Source: Chitinophaga jiangningensis (GTDB lineage: Bacteria > Bacteroidota > Bacteroidia > Chitinophagales > Chitinophagaceae). Taken from it: a stretch of DNA of 64,000 bases. A model generated the notes under the pieces. The model was not told where the DNA came from, ran no database searches, and was given only the letters and a program-made list of their open reading frames with translations. This document shows, piece by piece, positions 27,131-35,948 of the stretch. The position numbers and the translations under genes are program-made. Where the stretch lies: positions 558,001-622,000 of the forward strand of contig NZ_FRBL01000001.1 in NCBI RefSeq assembly GCF_900142605.1, read 5' to 3'. Position 1 is the stretch's first letter. Each line of letters opens with the position of its first letter.

Positions 27131-27556
27131 TTAGATCTTCGTAAATGTCAGTACTTCTGCACTGGAAGTATTGTCATCCGTCAGCTGAATCCTTGTGCTG
27201 CTAACGCTGATGATCCGCCAGTCGTCCGTAAGCTCACCCAATGGCTTATTCGCATCCGACTTAGCGCCGAAATCGATGTTAAACCTGGCCGAATTATTCG
27301 TGATACTCCAGGTACCATTAGCAGTTACACTGCCCTTGAGCGCTGATGCTGTGCCAGTGCTGCTGAACGTAAAAGTGTAACCATTAAATTCGCTGGTATG
27401 ATCCTCATTTCGCTCCGAAAACTGGGCAACCTTCCAGGTCCCTGAGCTGGGCGCATTCGGATCAACAGGAGGCGCTACCACATCATCGTCATTATTGCTG
27501 CAGGAGGCAAACAGCAGCATGGTACACAAAGCGGTAAAAAGGGTACGTATATGCAT
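27131..27556 (-). CDS. Small lipocalin-like lipoprotein
   Basis: The 141-residue protein starts at ATG 27554-27556; the longer frame adds 20 residues before the signal. Signal MHIRTLFTALCTMLLFASC gives lipobox Cys19, followed by an acidic linker (SNNDDDVVAPP). The mature part (GTWKVAQFSERNEDHTSEFNGYTFTF, then NGTWSI, then VLTFTKI) resembles the short lipocalin-like lipoproteins of Bacteroidota. The ligand is unknown and the family call is by pattern only. Confidence 0.65.
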   Translation of the reverse strand: MHIRTLFTALCTMLLFASCSNNDDDVVAPPVDPNAPSSGTWKVAQFSERNEDHTSEFNGYTFTFSSTGTASALKGSVTANGTWSITNNSARFNIDFGAKSDANKPLGELTDDWRIISVSSTRIQLTDDNTSSAEVLTFTKI

Positions 27557-27654
27557 ACAGGTGAAGATTAGATGATGTAATATTATACGCGCAGGTGCAA
27601 TAAATAGTTGCCACAAAACTATATTTTCAATGAAATAAGTATCACTCCCTTCAT

Positions 27655-28719
27655 TTACTTTGGTAATATCAGGGAGATGGTAATGTATCTCCCGGCGCTG
27701 GCTTCCACCTGAATATCCCCCTGCATCCTTACCGCAAAATCACGGCTTACCGCCATACCTAAAGCCACGGTATCACGTTGCCAGGCAAACAGGCTCTCCG
27801 ATACCTCCATAGCGGCTTCACCGGCATCCAGCGCAATAGAAATACGCACTTTGTTATCATCCGGCCAGGCATCCGCAATCACCAGGCTGCCAGGCAGGCC
27901 ATGCCGATAAGCAGCCAGTAATATCTGCCTGAGCACAAACTGCAACATTTCCGCATCTGCCAGCACCGTGGCATCATCGGGAATCCGGTCCACCACACGG
28001 GGCGATGTACTACTGCTCATATAGCTGAGATTATCCGCCAGATGGTTCATCATCTCCCTTAACCTGCATGTAACCGGTGTATAAGTATATCCGGCTAGCT
28101 GCAATTGAATCCAACGCAGCACATAGTCAAAAACATCCAGTGTTTTGTGGGACGACAACCCTATCTTTTCCATCTCCTCCAACATCTCCTGCCTGCTCAT
28201 ACCACCACGCTCCAGCTTTTCAGCTACATCTGTAATATGCAGCAACGGCTCTCTGAAGTCGTTGGCAATAATGGTAATCAGCTTATTCTTAAAATCATCC
28301 GTCGCCTTCAGCTCTGCATTTTTCTCAGAAATTTCTGCATAGCCTCTGGCCAGCTGCTGCTCCTGCCGCCTCGAATTGCGGAAATGATAATACCGTGTCA
28401 GGATCAGCACCAGCAATAATATGGCCACTGAAATCACGCCTATCGTCAGCAACTGTGTATTTTTCTTATCCTGGATACGCCGTTGCAGCAGCTCCCGCTG
28501 CAGTACATTCTTACGGGCCAGCGCCTCCGCTGCACGTTCCTTCACCAGGTATTGCAGGTAATTAATGCTGTCGGCCACGGTATCCTGCGACTGCGCCAGG
28601 CGATAAATCTCATCGCGGGTAAGCGAATCCGGATAAGGGCGGGCAATAGCCTGCATTGCCGCCGTTATACACAGCAGCAGACACACAGCCATGTATATTT
28701 GTTTAGTTACCCGCATCAT
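27655..28719 (-). CDS. Degenerate sensor kinase-like protein (pseudo-histidine kinase)
   Basis: This 354-residue protein has a signal peptide or N-terminal helix (about 8-27), a short periplasmic part, one membrane helix (about 91-109), a coiled-coil linker, and a kinase-like module. It aligns clearly with the upstream kinase: KNKLITIIANDFREPL against KNKLISLIAHDFRSPL. The phospho-accepting His is Asn153 here. The N-box residues are Gln265/Ala269 instead of Asn545/Asn549, and the G1 glycines are lost (DAGEA at 298-302 instead of DEGSG). It should not autophosphorylate. It overlaps the 3' end of the intact kinase gene by 17 bases. A regulatory partner role is inference. Confidence 0.8.
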   Translation of the reverse strand: MMRVTKQIYMAVCLLLCITAAMQAIARPYPDSLTRDEIYRLAQSQDTVADSINYLQYLVKERAAEALARKNVLQRELLQRRIQDKKNTQLLTIGVISVAILLLVLILTRYYHFRNSRRQEQQLARGYAEISEKNAELKATDDFKNKLITIIANDFREPLLHITDVAEKLERGGMSRQEMLEEMEKIGLSSHKTLDVFDYVLRWIQLQLAGYTYTPVTCRLREMMNHLADNLSYMSSSTSPRVVDRIPDDATVLADAEMLQFVLRQILLAAYRHGLPGSLVIADAWPDDNKVRISIALDAGEAAMEVSESLFAWQRDTVALGMAVSRDFAVRMQGDIQVEASAGRYITISLILPK

Positions 28720-30661
28720 TATTCATTGTGGCCAATGGAAGACTGTAAAAAAAGCGTGCGCCCTTGTCCGCATTATTTTCCGCCCCGATGGTCCCGTTCA
28801 TTTTTTCAATAAAATCTTTACAAATAATTAATGCAATACCTGCACCTTTTCCTTTACGACTTTTGGCAGTGGTCGTTTGCTCCACGGAAAACAACCCCGG
28901 CAGTACCACAGGATCAATACCACTTCCTTCATCCATAACTGACACCGTCACCATATCATTATCACGTATAGCCGTTACCGTTATACGCTTACCGGAACCA
29001 GAATATTTAGTGGCATTATGTAACAGGTTTCTGTTTACAAACTGGATCATTTCAAAGTCGGCATACACGGGCACTTCCGTAGATGCATCGATCACCAGCT
29101 GCAGATTTTTATCCGTCAGCAGATGCTGAATATTTTTTGCAGTAGTGCTCATCAAATCCTTTACCACATAAGGTTTTGGCTGATAGCTAAAGCCGGTGAG
29201 CTGTGTTTTCATCCATCGCAGAATACCATCAAACACCTGTAGTGTATTACGGGCGCGCGTATCCACCTGCATGATCATATCCTTAGCATCATCCAGCGAA
29301 ATGGCATCATCTTTCACAAAGCTGCTGATGCTGATTATATTGTTTAGCGGACTCCTGAAATCATGCGCAATCAGGGAGATCAGCTTGTTTTTAAAATCGT
29401 CGTTCACCCGCATCTGTGCCGTACTTTGCTCCAACTCACGCTGCATGTAGGCAAGCTTACGGCTGTTGGAACGCGACATCCGGTAGGCCTGAAACACGTG
29501 TATAAGCAGGGATGTCAACAGCAGCAATACTACCAGTAAAAATATCAGCAGGTAGCGCCAGTAGATATTCTCCAGGTTCTTTTTTTCCAGGAGCCGGTGC
29601 TGGTTGGCATGCTGGGTACGCATACTATCCAATTGCCTGTCGGCAGATGCAAAGTTCATATAGATAGTGGCCCCGGCCTTTTGTACGGCACGTTCCTGTT
29701 GCAGAATGGTCCATAACAGTCCTGCGTAATAATCTGCGCGGGCAGTATCGCCTCCTGCTATACTGTTTTGATACAGCGTCATCACCGTAGGTCGCATCAG
29801 GCCCAGGTATCCGCCTTTGAGGGCATATTCCAGCGCCTCCTTACAATACCGGATGCTATCGGGTTGTTTAAGTGCAGTTGCATATCCCGCCAGCATAATA
29901 TCTCCATACACCACCAGGTAGTTAAGCCCGGATGATTTGGATGAATCCACTACCTGTTGGATAAGCGCCATCGCATCTTTTAACTGCCCGCTGCGTTGCA
30001 ACTCATTGGCTTTAAACAGCCTGGTGTAAAGTATCTGGCGGTAGTCGTCGTACTTCACTGCTAACACTGCCGCTTCTTCCAAAGCTTCCACAGCTTTCAT
30101 GTGTGCAGTCAGCAGCGTATCGTTATGATGAATACTGTAATAGTTAGCCAGCACCAGCGCTCTGATGGAATCGTTGCCCGTTTGGTTTACGATGGCCATG
30201 GCAGTATCTGCCATTTTCACTGCATCAGCAGTATGCCCCAGGTACTGATGATAGATGCTGATGTTCATCAGGTTGATGGCTTCGTTGGGAAGGTCACCTG
30301 CTTCTCTGGCGTTAGCCAGACTTTCATTATAAAAAAGATAGGAGAGATAACGATTTGGTTTAAATGCGTAGTAGCTGCCGAGGTTTTTTAGTGCAATGAT
30401 AAGTCCTGTGTTGTAATGTAACCTGGTGGCAACCTGCATGGCATCACTTGCATAACGCCCACAACTATCCAGCTGACACGCCTGGTAGAGCACAGTCAGC
30501 CTGTTAAGCACATCTACGTAAGAAGTACTGTCTTTAACCTGTTGCAGCAATGCTTTAGCACGGACTATTTCCGCTTGTTGCGCTCTCGAGTCACGGAATA
30601 AAAACAACAGACATAAAAGTACTAAGGAAGTTTTTTTTAGATATGGAAACAACTCGAACAT
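28703..30661 (-). CDS. TPR-containing sensor histidine kinase
   Basis: The 652-residue kinase has a signal peptide (about 1-27) and a helical TPR-like sensor region (about 30-330) with repeats such as GLIIALKNLGSYYAF. A membrane helix follows at about 369-390, then a coiled coil. The HisKA domain has His433 in LIAHDFRSPLNNI. The HATPase has Asn545/Asn549, G1 DEGSGID (577-583) and G2 GKGAGIAL. No response regulator is encoded nearby, so the partner is elsewhere. It is the first gene of a two-gene operon with the degenerate kinase. The signal sensed is unknown. Confidence 0.9.
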   Translation of the reverse strand: MFELFPYLKKTSLVLLCLLFLFRDSRAQQAEIVRAKALLQQVKDSTSYVDVLNRLTVLYQACQLDSCGRYASDAMQVATRLHYNTGLIIALKNLGSYYAFKPNRYLSYLFYNESLANAREAGDLPNEAINLMNISIYHQYLGHTADAVKMADTAMAIVNQTGNDSIRALVLANYYSIHHNDTLLTAHMKAVEALEEAAVLAVKYDDYRQILYTRLFKANELQRSGQLKDAMALIQQVVDSSKSSGLNYLVVYGDIMLAGYATALKQPDSIRYCKEALEYALKGGYLGLMRPTVMTLYQNSIAGGDTARADYYAGLLWTILQQERAVQKAGATIYMNFASADRQLDSMRTQHANQHRLLEKKNLENIYWRYLLIFLLVVLLLLTSLLIHVFQAYRMSRSNSRKLAYMQRELEQSTAQMRVNDDFKNKLISLIAHDFRSPLNNIISISSFVKDDAISLDDAKDMIMQVDTRARNTLQVFDGILRWMKTQLTGFSYQPKPYVVKDLMSTTAKNIQHLLTDKNLQLVIDASTEVPVYADFEMIQFVNRNLLHNATKYSGSGKRITVTAIRDNDMVTVSVMDEGSGIDPVVLPGLFSVEQTTTAKSRKGKGAGIALIICKDFIEKMNGTIGAENNADKGARFFYSLPLATMNNDAGN

Positions 30662-30785
30662 GCATGGTTTATTGCATGACTCAAAATAATCAAAAAAAAG
30701 CGAAAATCTATGGAAATCAGGGTTTACTTCGCCTTATCAGCAAAATGAACAAAATGAACAGCGCAATAGATGACAGGCATGGGTG

Positions 30786-31481
30786 TTATATTTCGAATAC
30801 GAGGCCTTTTTTCTTCAGTTGCTCATACTTCTCCGGATCGAACCGGTAGAGATGTGCACCTTTTTTAGAAGAGGTTTTATCTTTTTCATCCAACTTCTCC
30901 ATCACATCCAGGGAGAGGATTTTTTTGCGGAAATTTCGTTTATCCAGGGTGCGGCCGTAGATTTCTTCGTATAGGCTACGGAGTTGTGAAAGGGTAAATT
31001 TCTGCGGCAGCAGTTCAAAGCCTATCGGGTGGAACTGTGCATTATCCCTGAGTTTTACCAGGGCGTCTTCAATCATCTTTTTATGGTCAAAGATCAGCTC
31101 CGGCATATGTTCCAGTTCCAGCCAGTGAGCGCCATGTTCCTGTGCGAGTGGCTTATCATGGTCCTTAATACGGATGAGTGCGTAATAGGCCACCGAAATT
31201 ACTCGGGCGCCGGTATCGCGGTTTACATCCCCATAGCAATGGAGCTGGTCCATGTAGATATCATCCAGTCCGGTAGTCAGTTTCAGTACGCGGGCGGCGG
31301 CATCGTCGGTGCTTTCATCCGGTTGTACGAATCCTCCTACGAGCGACCATTCGCCGGCCATAGGAGCCACTTTACGTTTGATAACCAATAATTTGAGCTT
31401 ACCCTCATCGAAACCGAAGATGATACAATCCACAGCCACCAGGTGCCTTGGGGCTTTAGCATAAAAAGAAGCCGCGTTCAT
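30786..31481 (-). CDS. NrtR-like Nudix/winged-helix transcriptional regulator
   Basis: This 231-residue protein has an N-terminal Nudix domain (about 10-140) and a C-terminal winged helix (about 150-228, FTLSQLRSLYEEIYGRTLDKRNFRKKIL). The Nudix box starts GGFVQPDESTDDAAARVL but continues KLTTGL; the catalytic REx2EE glutamates are missing. That fits NrtR/AraR-type regulators, which sense an ADP-ribose- or sugar-like ligand instead of hydrolysing it. No adjacent NAD or arabinose genes identify its target. It is a single gene by position. Confidence 0.82.
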   Translation of the reverse strand: MNAASFYAKAPRHLVAVDCIIFGFDEGKLKLLVIKRKVAPMAGEWSLVGGFVQPDESTDDAAARVLKLTTGLDDIYMDQLHCYGDVNRDTGARVISVAYYALIRIKDHDKPLAQEHGAHWLELEHMPELIFDHKKMIEDALVKLRDNAQFHPIGFELLPQKFTLSQLRSLYEEIYGRTLDKRNFRKKILSLDVMEKLDEKDKTSSKKGAHLYRFDPEKYEQLKKKGLVFEI

Positions 31482-31534
31482 ACTTTTATCTGATAATGTA
31501 AGTTCAAAAATAACATAATGAATATTAAAACCCG

Positions 31535-32026
31535 TTATTTCTTCCGGCTAAATGAGCTGAAATCCGTGGACGGTATTTTAGTGATGCCCAGTTGTCGCAA
31601 CATAAATACCAGCTGCCCCCTGTGAAACGTGCTGTGGTTGCAGACATGCATGATAATATCCGCAACGGCCATTTTGTAATGTTCATTTTTCTGACGCGTA
31701 AAAGCCACGATGTGATCAATGCGGGCAGGCGTGGCGGAGGCCACCCATTCGGCCAGCAGGGCCGATTGCCGGAGCCATGCAGCACATCCTTCTGCAAAAC
31801 TGCCGCTAAAACCTTCGGATGGCCGGATAGGCTTTTCCTCCAGCTGTAACCGCTGATACCAGATACTTTCGCTGTCCCACACATGCCAAACCAGGGCCCG
31901 CATATGCTCAAAACTGCCGCCCAGGTTGGTAGTCACCTGTTCAGGCGTAAGTTTCACCAGAAGCTTCCCTATCTCCTTATTGGCCCAGAGATGATAGGCC
32001 GTATAGCGCTGTAAAATTGGTTTCAT
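31535..32026 (-). CDS. DinB-family putative metalloenzyme
   Basis: The 163-residue protein starts at ATG 32024-32026; a longer frame adds 11 residues. It has the four-helix DinB pattern. The metal-binding histidines are probably in SFEHMRALVWHVWDSE (about 39-55) and in the HVCNHSTFHRGQ motif (about 127-138). Some family members use bacillithiol or other thiols as cofactors. No substrate can be assigned. It is divergent from the acetyltransferase gene to its right. Confidence 0.85.
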   Translation of the reverse strand: MKPILQRYTAYHLWANKEIGKLLVKLTPEQVTTNLGGSFEHMRALVWHVWDSESIWYQRLQLEEKPIRPSEGFSGSFAEGCAAWLRQSALLAEWVASATPARIDHIVAFTRQKNEHYKMAVADIIMHVCNHSTFHRGQLVFMLRQLGITKIPSTDFSSFSRKK

Positions 32027-32125
32027 GCAAAGCAGGATTAATATCTCCCGAAAAATCATTCAATTTACAATATTGTTAATCATTTTGTGAGCACCGATAT
32101 TTGCTGTGCACAAATAATGACTATT

Positions 32126-32581
32126 ATGGATAATATCACGCTGAGAGTAGCCCGAAAGGAAGATTGTCCGCGCCTGCTGGAGCTGATCCGGGAGCTGGCC
32201 GAATATGAAAAGGCGTCACAGGAGGTAACCGTTACGCTGGAACATTTTGAAGCAGCCGGATTTGGGGAAAATCCTGTTTGGAAGGCATTTGTAGCGGAAG
32301 TGAACGAACAGATTGTTGGCTTTGCGCTTTATTATGTCCGTTACTCTACCTGGAAAGGGTGTCGCCTCTACCTCGAAGACATCATCGTTACCGAAAAATG
32401 GAGAGGCAAAAAAATCGGGCAGCTGTTGTTTGAGCAATTGTTTAAAGAAGCCAGGGAAAAGCAATTCAGCGGTATTACCTTCCAGGTGCTGGAATGGAAT
32501 GAGCCAGCGATTAACTTCTACAAAAAGTTTCAGGCGAAATTTGATCCTGAGTGGGTAAACGTGAGCATAGAAATGGTGTAA
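32126..32581 (+). CDS. GNAT N-acetyltransferase, SSAT/diamine type
   Basis: The 151-residue protein starts at ATG 32126; ATG 32117 is an alternative. It has the full GNAT fold. LRVARKEDCPRLLELIRELAEYEKA opens it. YVRYSTWKGCRLYLEDIIV is a strong marker of the spermidine/spermine N1-acetyltransferase-like group. The acetyl-CoA motif follows (EKWRGKKIGQLLFEQL), then WNEPAINFYKKF. It probably acetylates a diamine, polyamine or thialysine in the cytoplasm. Confidence 0.88.
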   Translation: MDNITLRVARKEDCPRLLELIRELAEYEKASQEVTVTLEHFEAAGFGENPVWKAFVAEVNEQIVGFALYYVRYSTWKGCRLYLEDIIVTEKWRGKKIGQLLFEQLFKEAREKQFSGITFQVLEWNEPAINFYKKFQAKFDPEWVNVSIEMV

Positions 32582-32652
32582 TTTTTCCGTTCGTATAAAT
32601 CATTGCAGGTATATGCCTGTTACTTGTTAATATTGGTTATATCCTTGTTGTT

Positions 32653-33501
32653 ATGATTTATCTGAGTGATTTCCACGACCTGCAGGGTCAATCGACCATG
32701 AGCCTTTGCAATACGTTTAACCTGGCCTTCAGCGACTATATAGTACCGGTTAACCTGACGCCGTCCGTGATGGAGGAGAAATTCCAGGGGGAAAACACCA
32801 GCCTGGAATGGTCCATTGGTGCTTTCAACGGTGCGGAGCTGGGCGCATTTATTTTGCATGGGGCAGATGACAAATTTGCACCGACGGTACTGTATAACGG
32901 TGGTACCGGTGTAACGCCTGCTTATCGTGGTCAGCATCTCGTGCAGAAGATGTATGAGGCCTATATTCCCAGGTACCAGGACGCCGGTGTGCGCAGGATT
33001 GTACTGGAAGTACTGACGTCTAATCTCCCTGCTATCAAGGCTTATAAAAACAGTGGGTTTGAAAAAAACAGGGTATTGGAGTGTTTTAAGGGAGATGTCA
33101 GAGCCGGACTGCCGGCAGCTCCCGTAATGCTGCGGGAACAACGTCAGCCAAACTGGTTGCTGTACGGCACATTCATGGATATGGAACCCAGCTGGTGTAA
33201 CCTGTTATCCAGTGCCAGCCGCGAAAAAACTACCACGGTGTGGGAAGCACTGCAGGATGAGCAGGTGATTGGTTTTATTGCAGTGAATGTACTTACCCGG
33301 CGGGTGAGAAGTATAGCGGTAGATCCGCGCTACAGGCGCAGTGGCGTGGGGAATGCCCTGCTGAAGCATACCGCGGAGGCGCTGCCCGGCACGCTGACCG
33401 TGATTAATATTGATGATCGTTATCAGGGTACCTGTCGCTTTCTGGAGCAGGCGGGGTTGAACAATTATATTACGCAGTATGAGATGGTGGCGTCCATTTG
33501 A
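32653..33501 (+). CDS. Double-domain GNAT acetyltransferase
   Basis: This 282-residue protein contains two GNAT modules. The N-terminal one (about 1-150) has the acetyl-CoA loop TPAYRGQHLVQKMYEAY and VLTSNLPAIKAYKNSGF. The second (about 165-282) has SIAVDPRYRRSGVGNALLKHT. Both loops keep the RxxGxG/A-like signature, so both could bind acetyl-CoA. It lies 71 bases after another GNAT gene. The substrate is unknown. Its stop codon is directly followed by a long hairpin. Confidence 0.85.
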   Translation: MIYLSDFHDLQGQSTMSLCNTFNLAFSDYIVPVNLTPSVMEEKFQGENTSLEWSIGAFNGAELGAFILHGADDKFAPTVLYNGGTGVTPAYRGQHLVQKMYEAYIPRYQDAGVRRIVLEVLTSNLPAIKAYKNSGFEKNRVLECFKGDVRAGLPAAPVMLREQRQPNWLLYGTFMDMEPSWCNLLSSASREKTTTVWEALQDEQVIGFIAVNVLTRRVRSIAVDPRYRRSGVGNALLKHTAEALPGTLTVINIDDRYQGTCRFLEQAGLNNYITQYEMVASI

Positions 33502-33503
33502 TT

Positions 33504-33596
33504 TTTGCATTACTCCGGAGCCGAAGGCTCCGGAGTAATGCAAAGGGCCGTTGAAGGCGGCTGCATTAATGCCACGCCGATGGCGTGGGATTAATG
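33504..33596. repeat. Tandem hairpins between convergent GNAT and fabD genes
   Basis: Hairpin 1 is a perfect 19-bp stem (33504-33522 with 33526-33544) with tip GCC-GAA-GGC, two bases after the GNAT stop. Hairpin 2 (33562-33578 with 33582-33596, one mismatch) has tip GCC-GAT-GGC and ends 8 bases from the fabD stop. GCATTA/TAATG sequence recurs in the outer parts of both. Between them is GGGCCGTTGAAGGCGGC, which may form a third small hairpin. Probably a two-way terminator. Confidence 0.85.
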
Positions 33597-33604
33597 GGAA
33601 TAGC

Positions 33605-34501
33605 TTATTTATTTTCGATACCGTTCACCACGGCTTCTTTATAGATTTTCTGCACCAGGCCTTGTAACACTTTACCAGGGCCTACTTCGGTAAACTCAGT
33701 TGCCCCATCTGCAACCATTGCCTGTACGGACTGTGTCCATCTTACAGCACCAGTCAGCTGATCAATCAGGTTTTGTTTGATTTCTTCCGGGTTGGTAACA
33801 GCTTTTGCTACTACGTTCTGGTATACCGGGCAGGAAGGCGTGTTGAAAGTGGCGGTTTCAATCGCTGCTTTCAGTTCTTCTTTAGCAGGCGCCATCAGCG
33901 GAGAGTGGAAAGCACCGCCTACTGGCAATACCAGTGCACGTTTAGCGCCGGCAGCTTTCATTCTTTCGCAGGCAATTTCCACCCCTTTAACCGTACCGGA
34001 AATTACCAGCTGGCCAGGGCAGTTATAGTTGGCAGCTACTACTACCTCACCGGTTTCGGCGGTAACAGCGGCAGTGATTTCTTCTACCTTAGCATCGTCC
34101 AGGGCCAGTACTGCGGCCATGGTAGATGGTTGCAGCTCACATGCTTTCTGCATGGCATTAGCGCGGATGGCTACCAGCTTCAGGGCTTCTTCGAACGACA
34201 GCGCTCCGTTGGCTACCAGGGCGGAAAACTCACCCAGGGAGTGGCCTGCTACCATGTCGGGCTGACTATGCTCTGTGCACAGGAAAGCGATGACTGCATG
34301 CAGGAAAACCGCCGGCTGTGTTACTTTGGTTTGCTTCAGGTCTTCTTCAGTACCGCTGAACATGATATCGGAGATGCGGAAACCGAGAATTTCGTTTGCG
34401 CGTTCGAACAGCTCTTTTGCTTTTGCGTTGGTGTCATACAGGTTTTTGCCCATTCCCGGAAACTGAGAACCTTGTCCGGGGAATACGTAAGCATGCTTCA
34501 T
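33605..34501 (-). CDS. fabD: Malonyl-CoA:ACP transacylase
   Basis: FabD moves malonyl from CoA to acyl carrier protein for fatty acid elongation. The 298-residue protein shows FPGQGSQFPGMG at the N-terminus. The nucleophile is Ser88 in AGHSLGEFSAL. The substrate-binding Arg is about 113 in AIRANAMQKA. The catalytic His199 is in VGGAFHSPLM. It has its own strong promoter and stands apart from fabH and acpP. Confidence 0.97.
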   Translation of the reverse strand: MKHAYVFPGQGSQFPGMGKNLYDTNAKAKELFERANEILGFRISDIMFSGTEEDLKQTKVTQPAVFLHAVIAFLCTEHSQPDMVAGHSLGEFSALVANGALSFEEALKLVAIRANAMQKACELQPSTMAAVLALDDAKVEEITAAVTAETGEVVVAANYNCPGQLVISGTVKGVEIACERMKAAGAKRALVLPVGGAFHSPLMAPAKEELKAAIETATFNTPSCPVYQNVVAKAVTNPEEIKQNLIDQLTGAVRWTQSVQAMVADGATEFTEVGPGKVLQGLVQKIYKEAVVNGIENK

Positions 34502-34542
34502 GTTGGTTATGTTATAAGTTTAAAGTCGAATTAAAAATATAT

Positions 34543-34573
34543 CAAATATACAATCAATTAATTTATAACAAAA
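34543..34573 (-). promoter_or_regulatory. Promoter of fabD
   Basis: On the minus strand TTTTG (34573-34569), an 18-base spacer and TATATTTG (34550-34543) match both Bacteroidota promoter elements. The fabD start is about 42 bases downstream. It is the best promoter match in the window. Confidence 0.7.
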
Positions 34574-34674
34574 TCATCGACTGCACTGATTTTTCAGTTT
34601 GCAAATAAAAGAAAAACCGGGCATAAAAATGAAATGAACAACTACAGCGGGTTTACGAAATTTATTTCGTCCCA

Positions 34675-34751
34675 AAAGAAAAGGGGTCACGGCCTGCGGC
34701 CGTGACCCCTTTTCTTTCGATCGTGTGCCTTCGGCACACGATCGAAAGAAA
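34675..34751. repeat. Tandem hairpin pair downstream of folE
   Basis: Hairpin 1 is a perfect 20-bp stem (34675-34694 with 34698-34717), tip GCC-TGC-GGC. Hairpin 2 is a perfect 19-bp stem (34711-34729 with 34733-34751), tip GCC-TTC-GGC, which is a cUUCGg tetraloop. The segment TTTCTTT (34711-34717) belongs to both stems, and AAAGAAA stands on each outer side. It lies 32 bases past the folE stop. The rest of 34502-34783 holds only the fabD promoter. Confidence 0.88.
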
Positions 34752-34783
34752 AAAATGATTTATTGGCTACCGATGCGCAGTGA

Positions 34784-35371
34784 TTATCTGCCGATCAGCT
34801 TCAGGAACTCATCGCGGGTGGTACCATCTGCGAATTGTCCGCTGAAAGCGGAGGTGGTGGTAATCGAATTTTGCTTTTGCACCCCGCGCATCATCATGCA
34901 GAGGTGTTGCGCTTCGATTACAACGGCTACGCCTTGTGGCTCCAGGGCTTCCTGGATAGCATCCAGGATCTGGTGGGTAAGGCGCTCCTGTACCTGCAGG
35001 CGGCGGGCGAAAACGTCCACTACGCGTGCAATTTTGCTCAGGCCGGTGATATAACCGTTAGGGATATAGGCAACATGCGCTTTTCCGAAGAAAGGCAGCA
35101 TATGGTGTTCACACATCGAATACAACTCAATATCCTTCACTATAACCATTTCACTGTATGCTTCGGTGAACCGTGCACCCAACAGGATTTCCTTAGCATC
35201 CTGCTGATAGCCCTGCGTTAAAAACTGCATGGCTTTGGCCATACGTTCCGGCGTTTTTTCCAGGCCTTCCCTCTCCGAGTCTTCTCCCAACAGTTCCAGG
35301 CATCGCTTGTAATTATCCTTCAGATCGGCCGTGATCTTTTCGTCATAGCTTTCAATCTTATTATACGCCAT
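34784..35371 (-). CDS. folE: GTP cyclohydrolase I
   Basis: FolE turns GTP into 7,8-dihydroneopterin triphosphate, the entry to folate, tetrahydropterins and queuosine. The 195-residue protein has the zinc and active-site motif SMCEHHMLPFFGKAHVAYIP, then QERLTHQILDAI, and the second zinc Cys in HLCMMMRGV. It is downstream of the QueD/PTPS-like gene on the same strand with a 49-base gap, so the two enzymes act in sequence on the same intermediate. Confidence 0.97.
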   Translation of the reverse strand: MAYNKIESYDEKITADLKDNYKRCLELLGEDSEREGLEKTPERMAKAMQFLTQGYQQDAKEILLGARFTEAYSEMVIVKDIELYSMCEHHMLPFFGKAHVAYIPNGYITGLSKIARVVDVFARRLQVQERLTHQILDAIQEALEPQGVAVVIEAQHLCMMMRGVQKQNSITTTSAFSGQFADGTTRDEFLKLIGR

Positions 35372-35420
35372 CCTTATATGTTTTAGTTCGAAAATTGCTT
35401 GCGGGGGCCACGAAGCGTGG

Positions 35421-35834
35421 TTACTTGCCTCCGTAGTATTCCACGTAGATGCGCGGAGTTTCGTACAGCTTAATGCAATGCAGCATTACTTCAGCTGGCA
35501 AATGCTGCGATAACTGATCCCAGATGGCGATAGCCAGGTTTTCAGCAGAGGTAAACTTACCTGCCATGAAATCCACGTCCATATTGAGATTGCGGTGGTC
35601 AATCTTTTCAATGACTACATCCTTAATGATTACTCCTAAAGTTTTGGCATTGAAAACGAATCCTGTTTCAGGATCAGGATTGCCTTTTATCGTAACGTGC
35701 AGTTCGTAATTATGTCCATGCCAGTTTACATTGGCGCATTTTCCAAATACCTCTTCGTTCTTTTCTGCACTCCAGTTCGGGTTAGATAACTTATGCGCGG
35801 CATTAAAGTTCTCTACTCGCGTTAAATAAATCAT
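35421..35834 (-). CDS. queD: 6-carboxytetrahydropterin synthase / PTPS-like protein
   Basis: This 137-residue protein belongs to the QueD/6-pyruvoyltetrahydropterin synthase family. The zinc histidines are in FNAAHKL and NWHGHNYELHV. A Cys four positions before the NWHGHNY segment (GKCANVNWHGHN) fits the catalytic Cys. KIDHRNLNMDV and SAENLAIAIW supply the other active-site His and Glu. It uses the FolE product to make 6-carboxytetrahydropterin (queuosine path) or a tetrahydropterin; sequence alone does not separate these. It leads the queD-folE transcript. Confidence 0.9.
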   Translation of the reverse strand: MIYLTRVENFNAAHKLSNPNWSAEKNEEVFGKCANVNWHGHNYELHVTIKGNPDPETGFVFNAKTLGVIIKDVVIEKIDHRNLNMDVDFMAGKFTSAENLAIAIWDQLSQHLPAEVMLHCIKLYETPRIYVEYYGGK

Positions 35835-35853
35835 TATTGCAACAAAATTTTCG

Positions 35854-35885
35854 CAAAAATACCACTATTCCGCGAGGGAATCCAA
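35854..35885 (-). promoter_or_regulatory. Candidate promoter of queD-folE
   Basis: On the minus strand TTG (35885-35883), a 21-base spacer and TATTTTTG (35861-35854) fit the Bacteroidota pattern, 20 bases before the queD start. Confidence 0.5.
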
Positions 35886-35948
35886 TTATCCTTATTCCTG
35901 TCAATTGTTTTACACTTCAAAAACCTGATTTTACCGTACTTTTATCGC

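Noticed and set aside
35402..35420. CCACG-aag-CGTGG hairpin between queD and folE as a further member of the hairpin family
   Set aside because: Only five pairs, no GCC-NNN-GGC tip and no partner hairpin.
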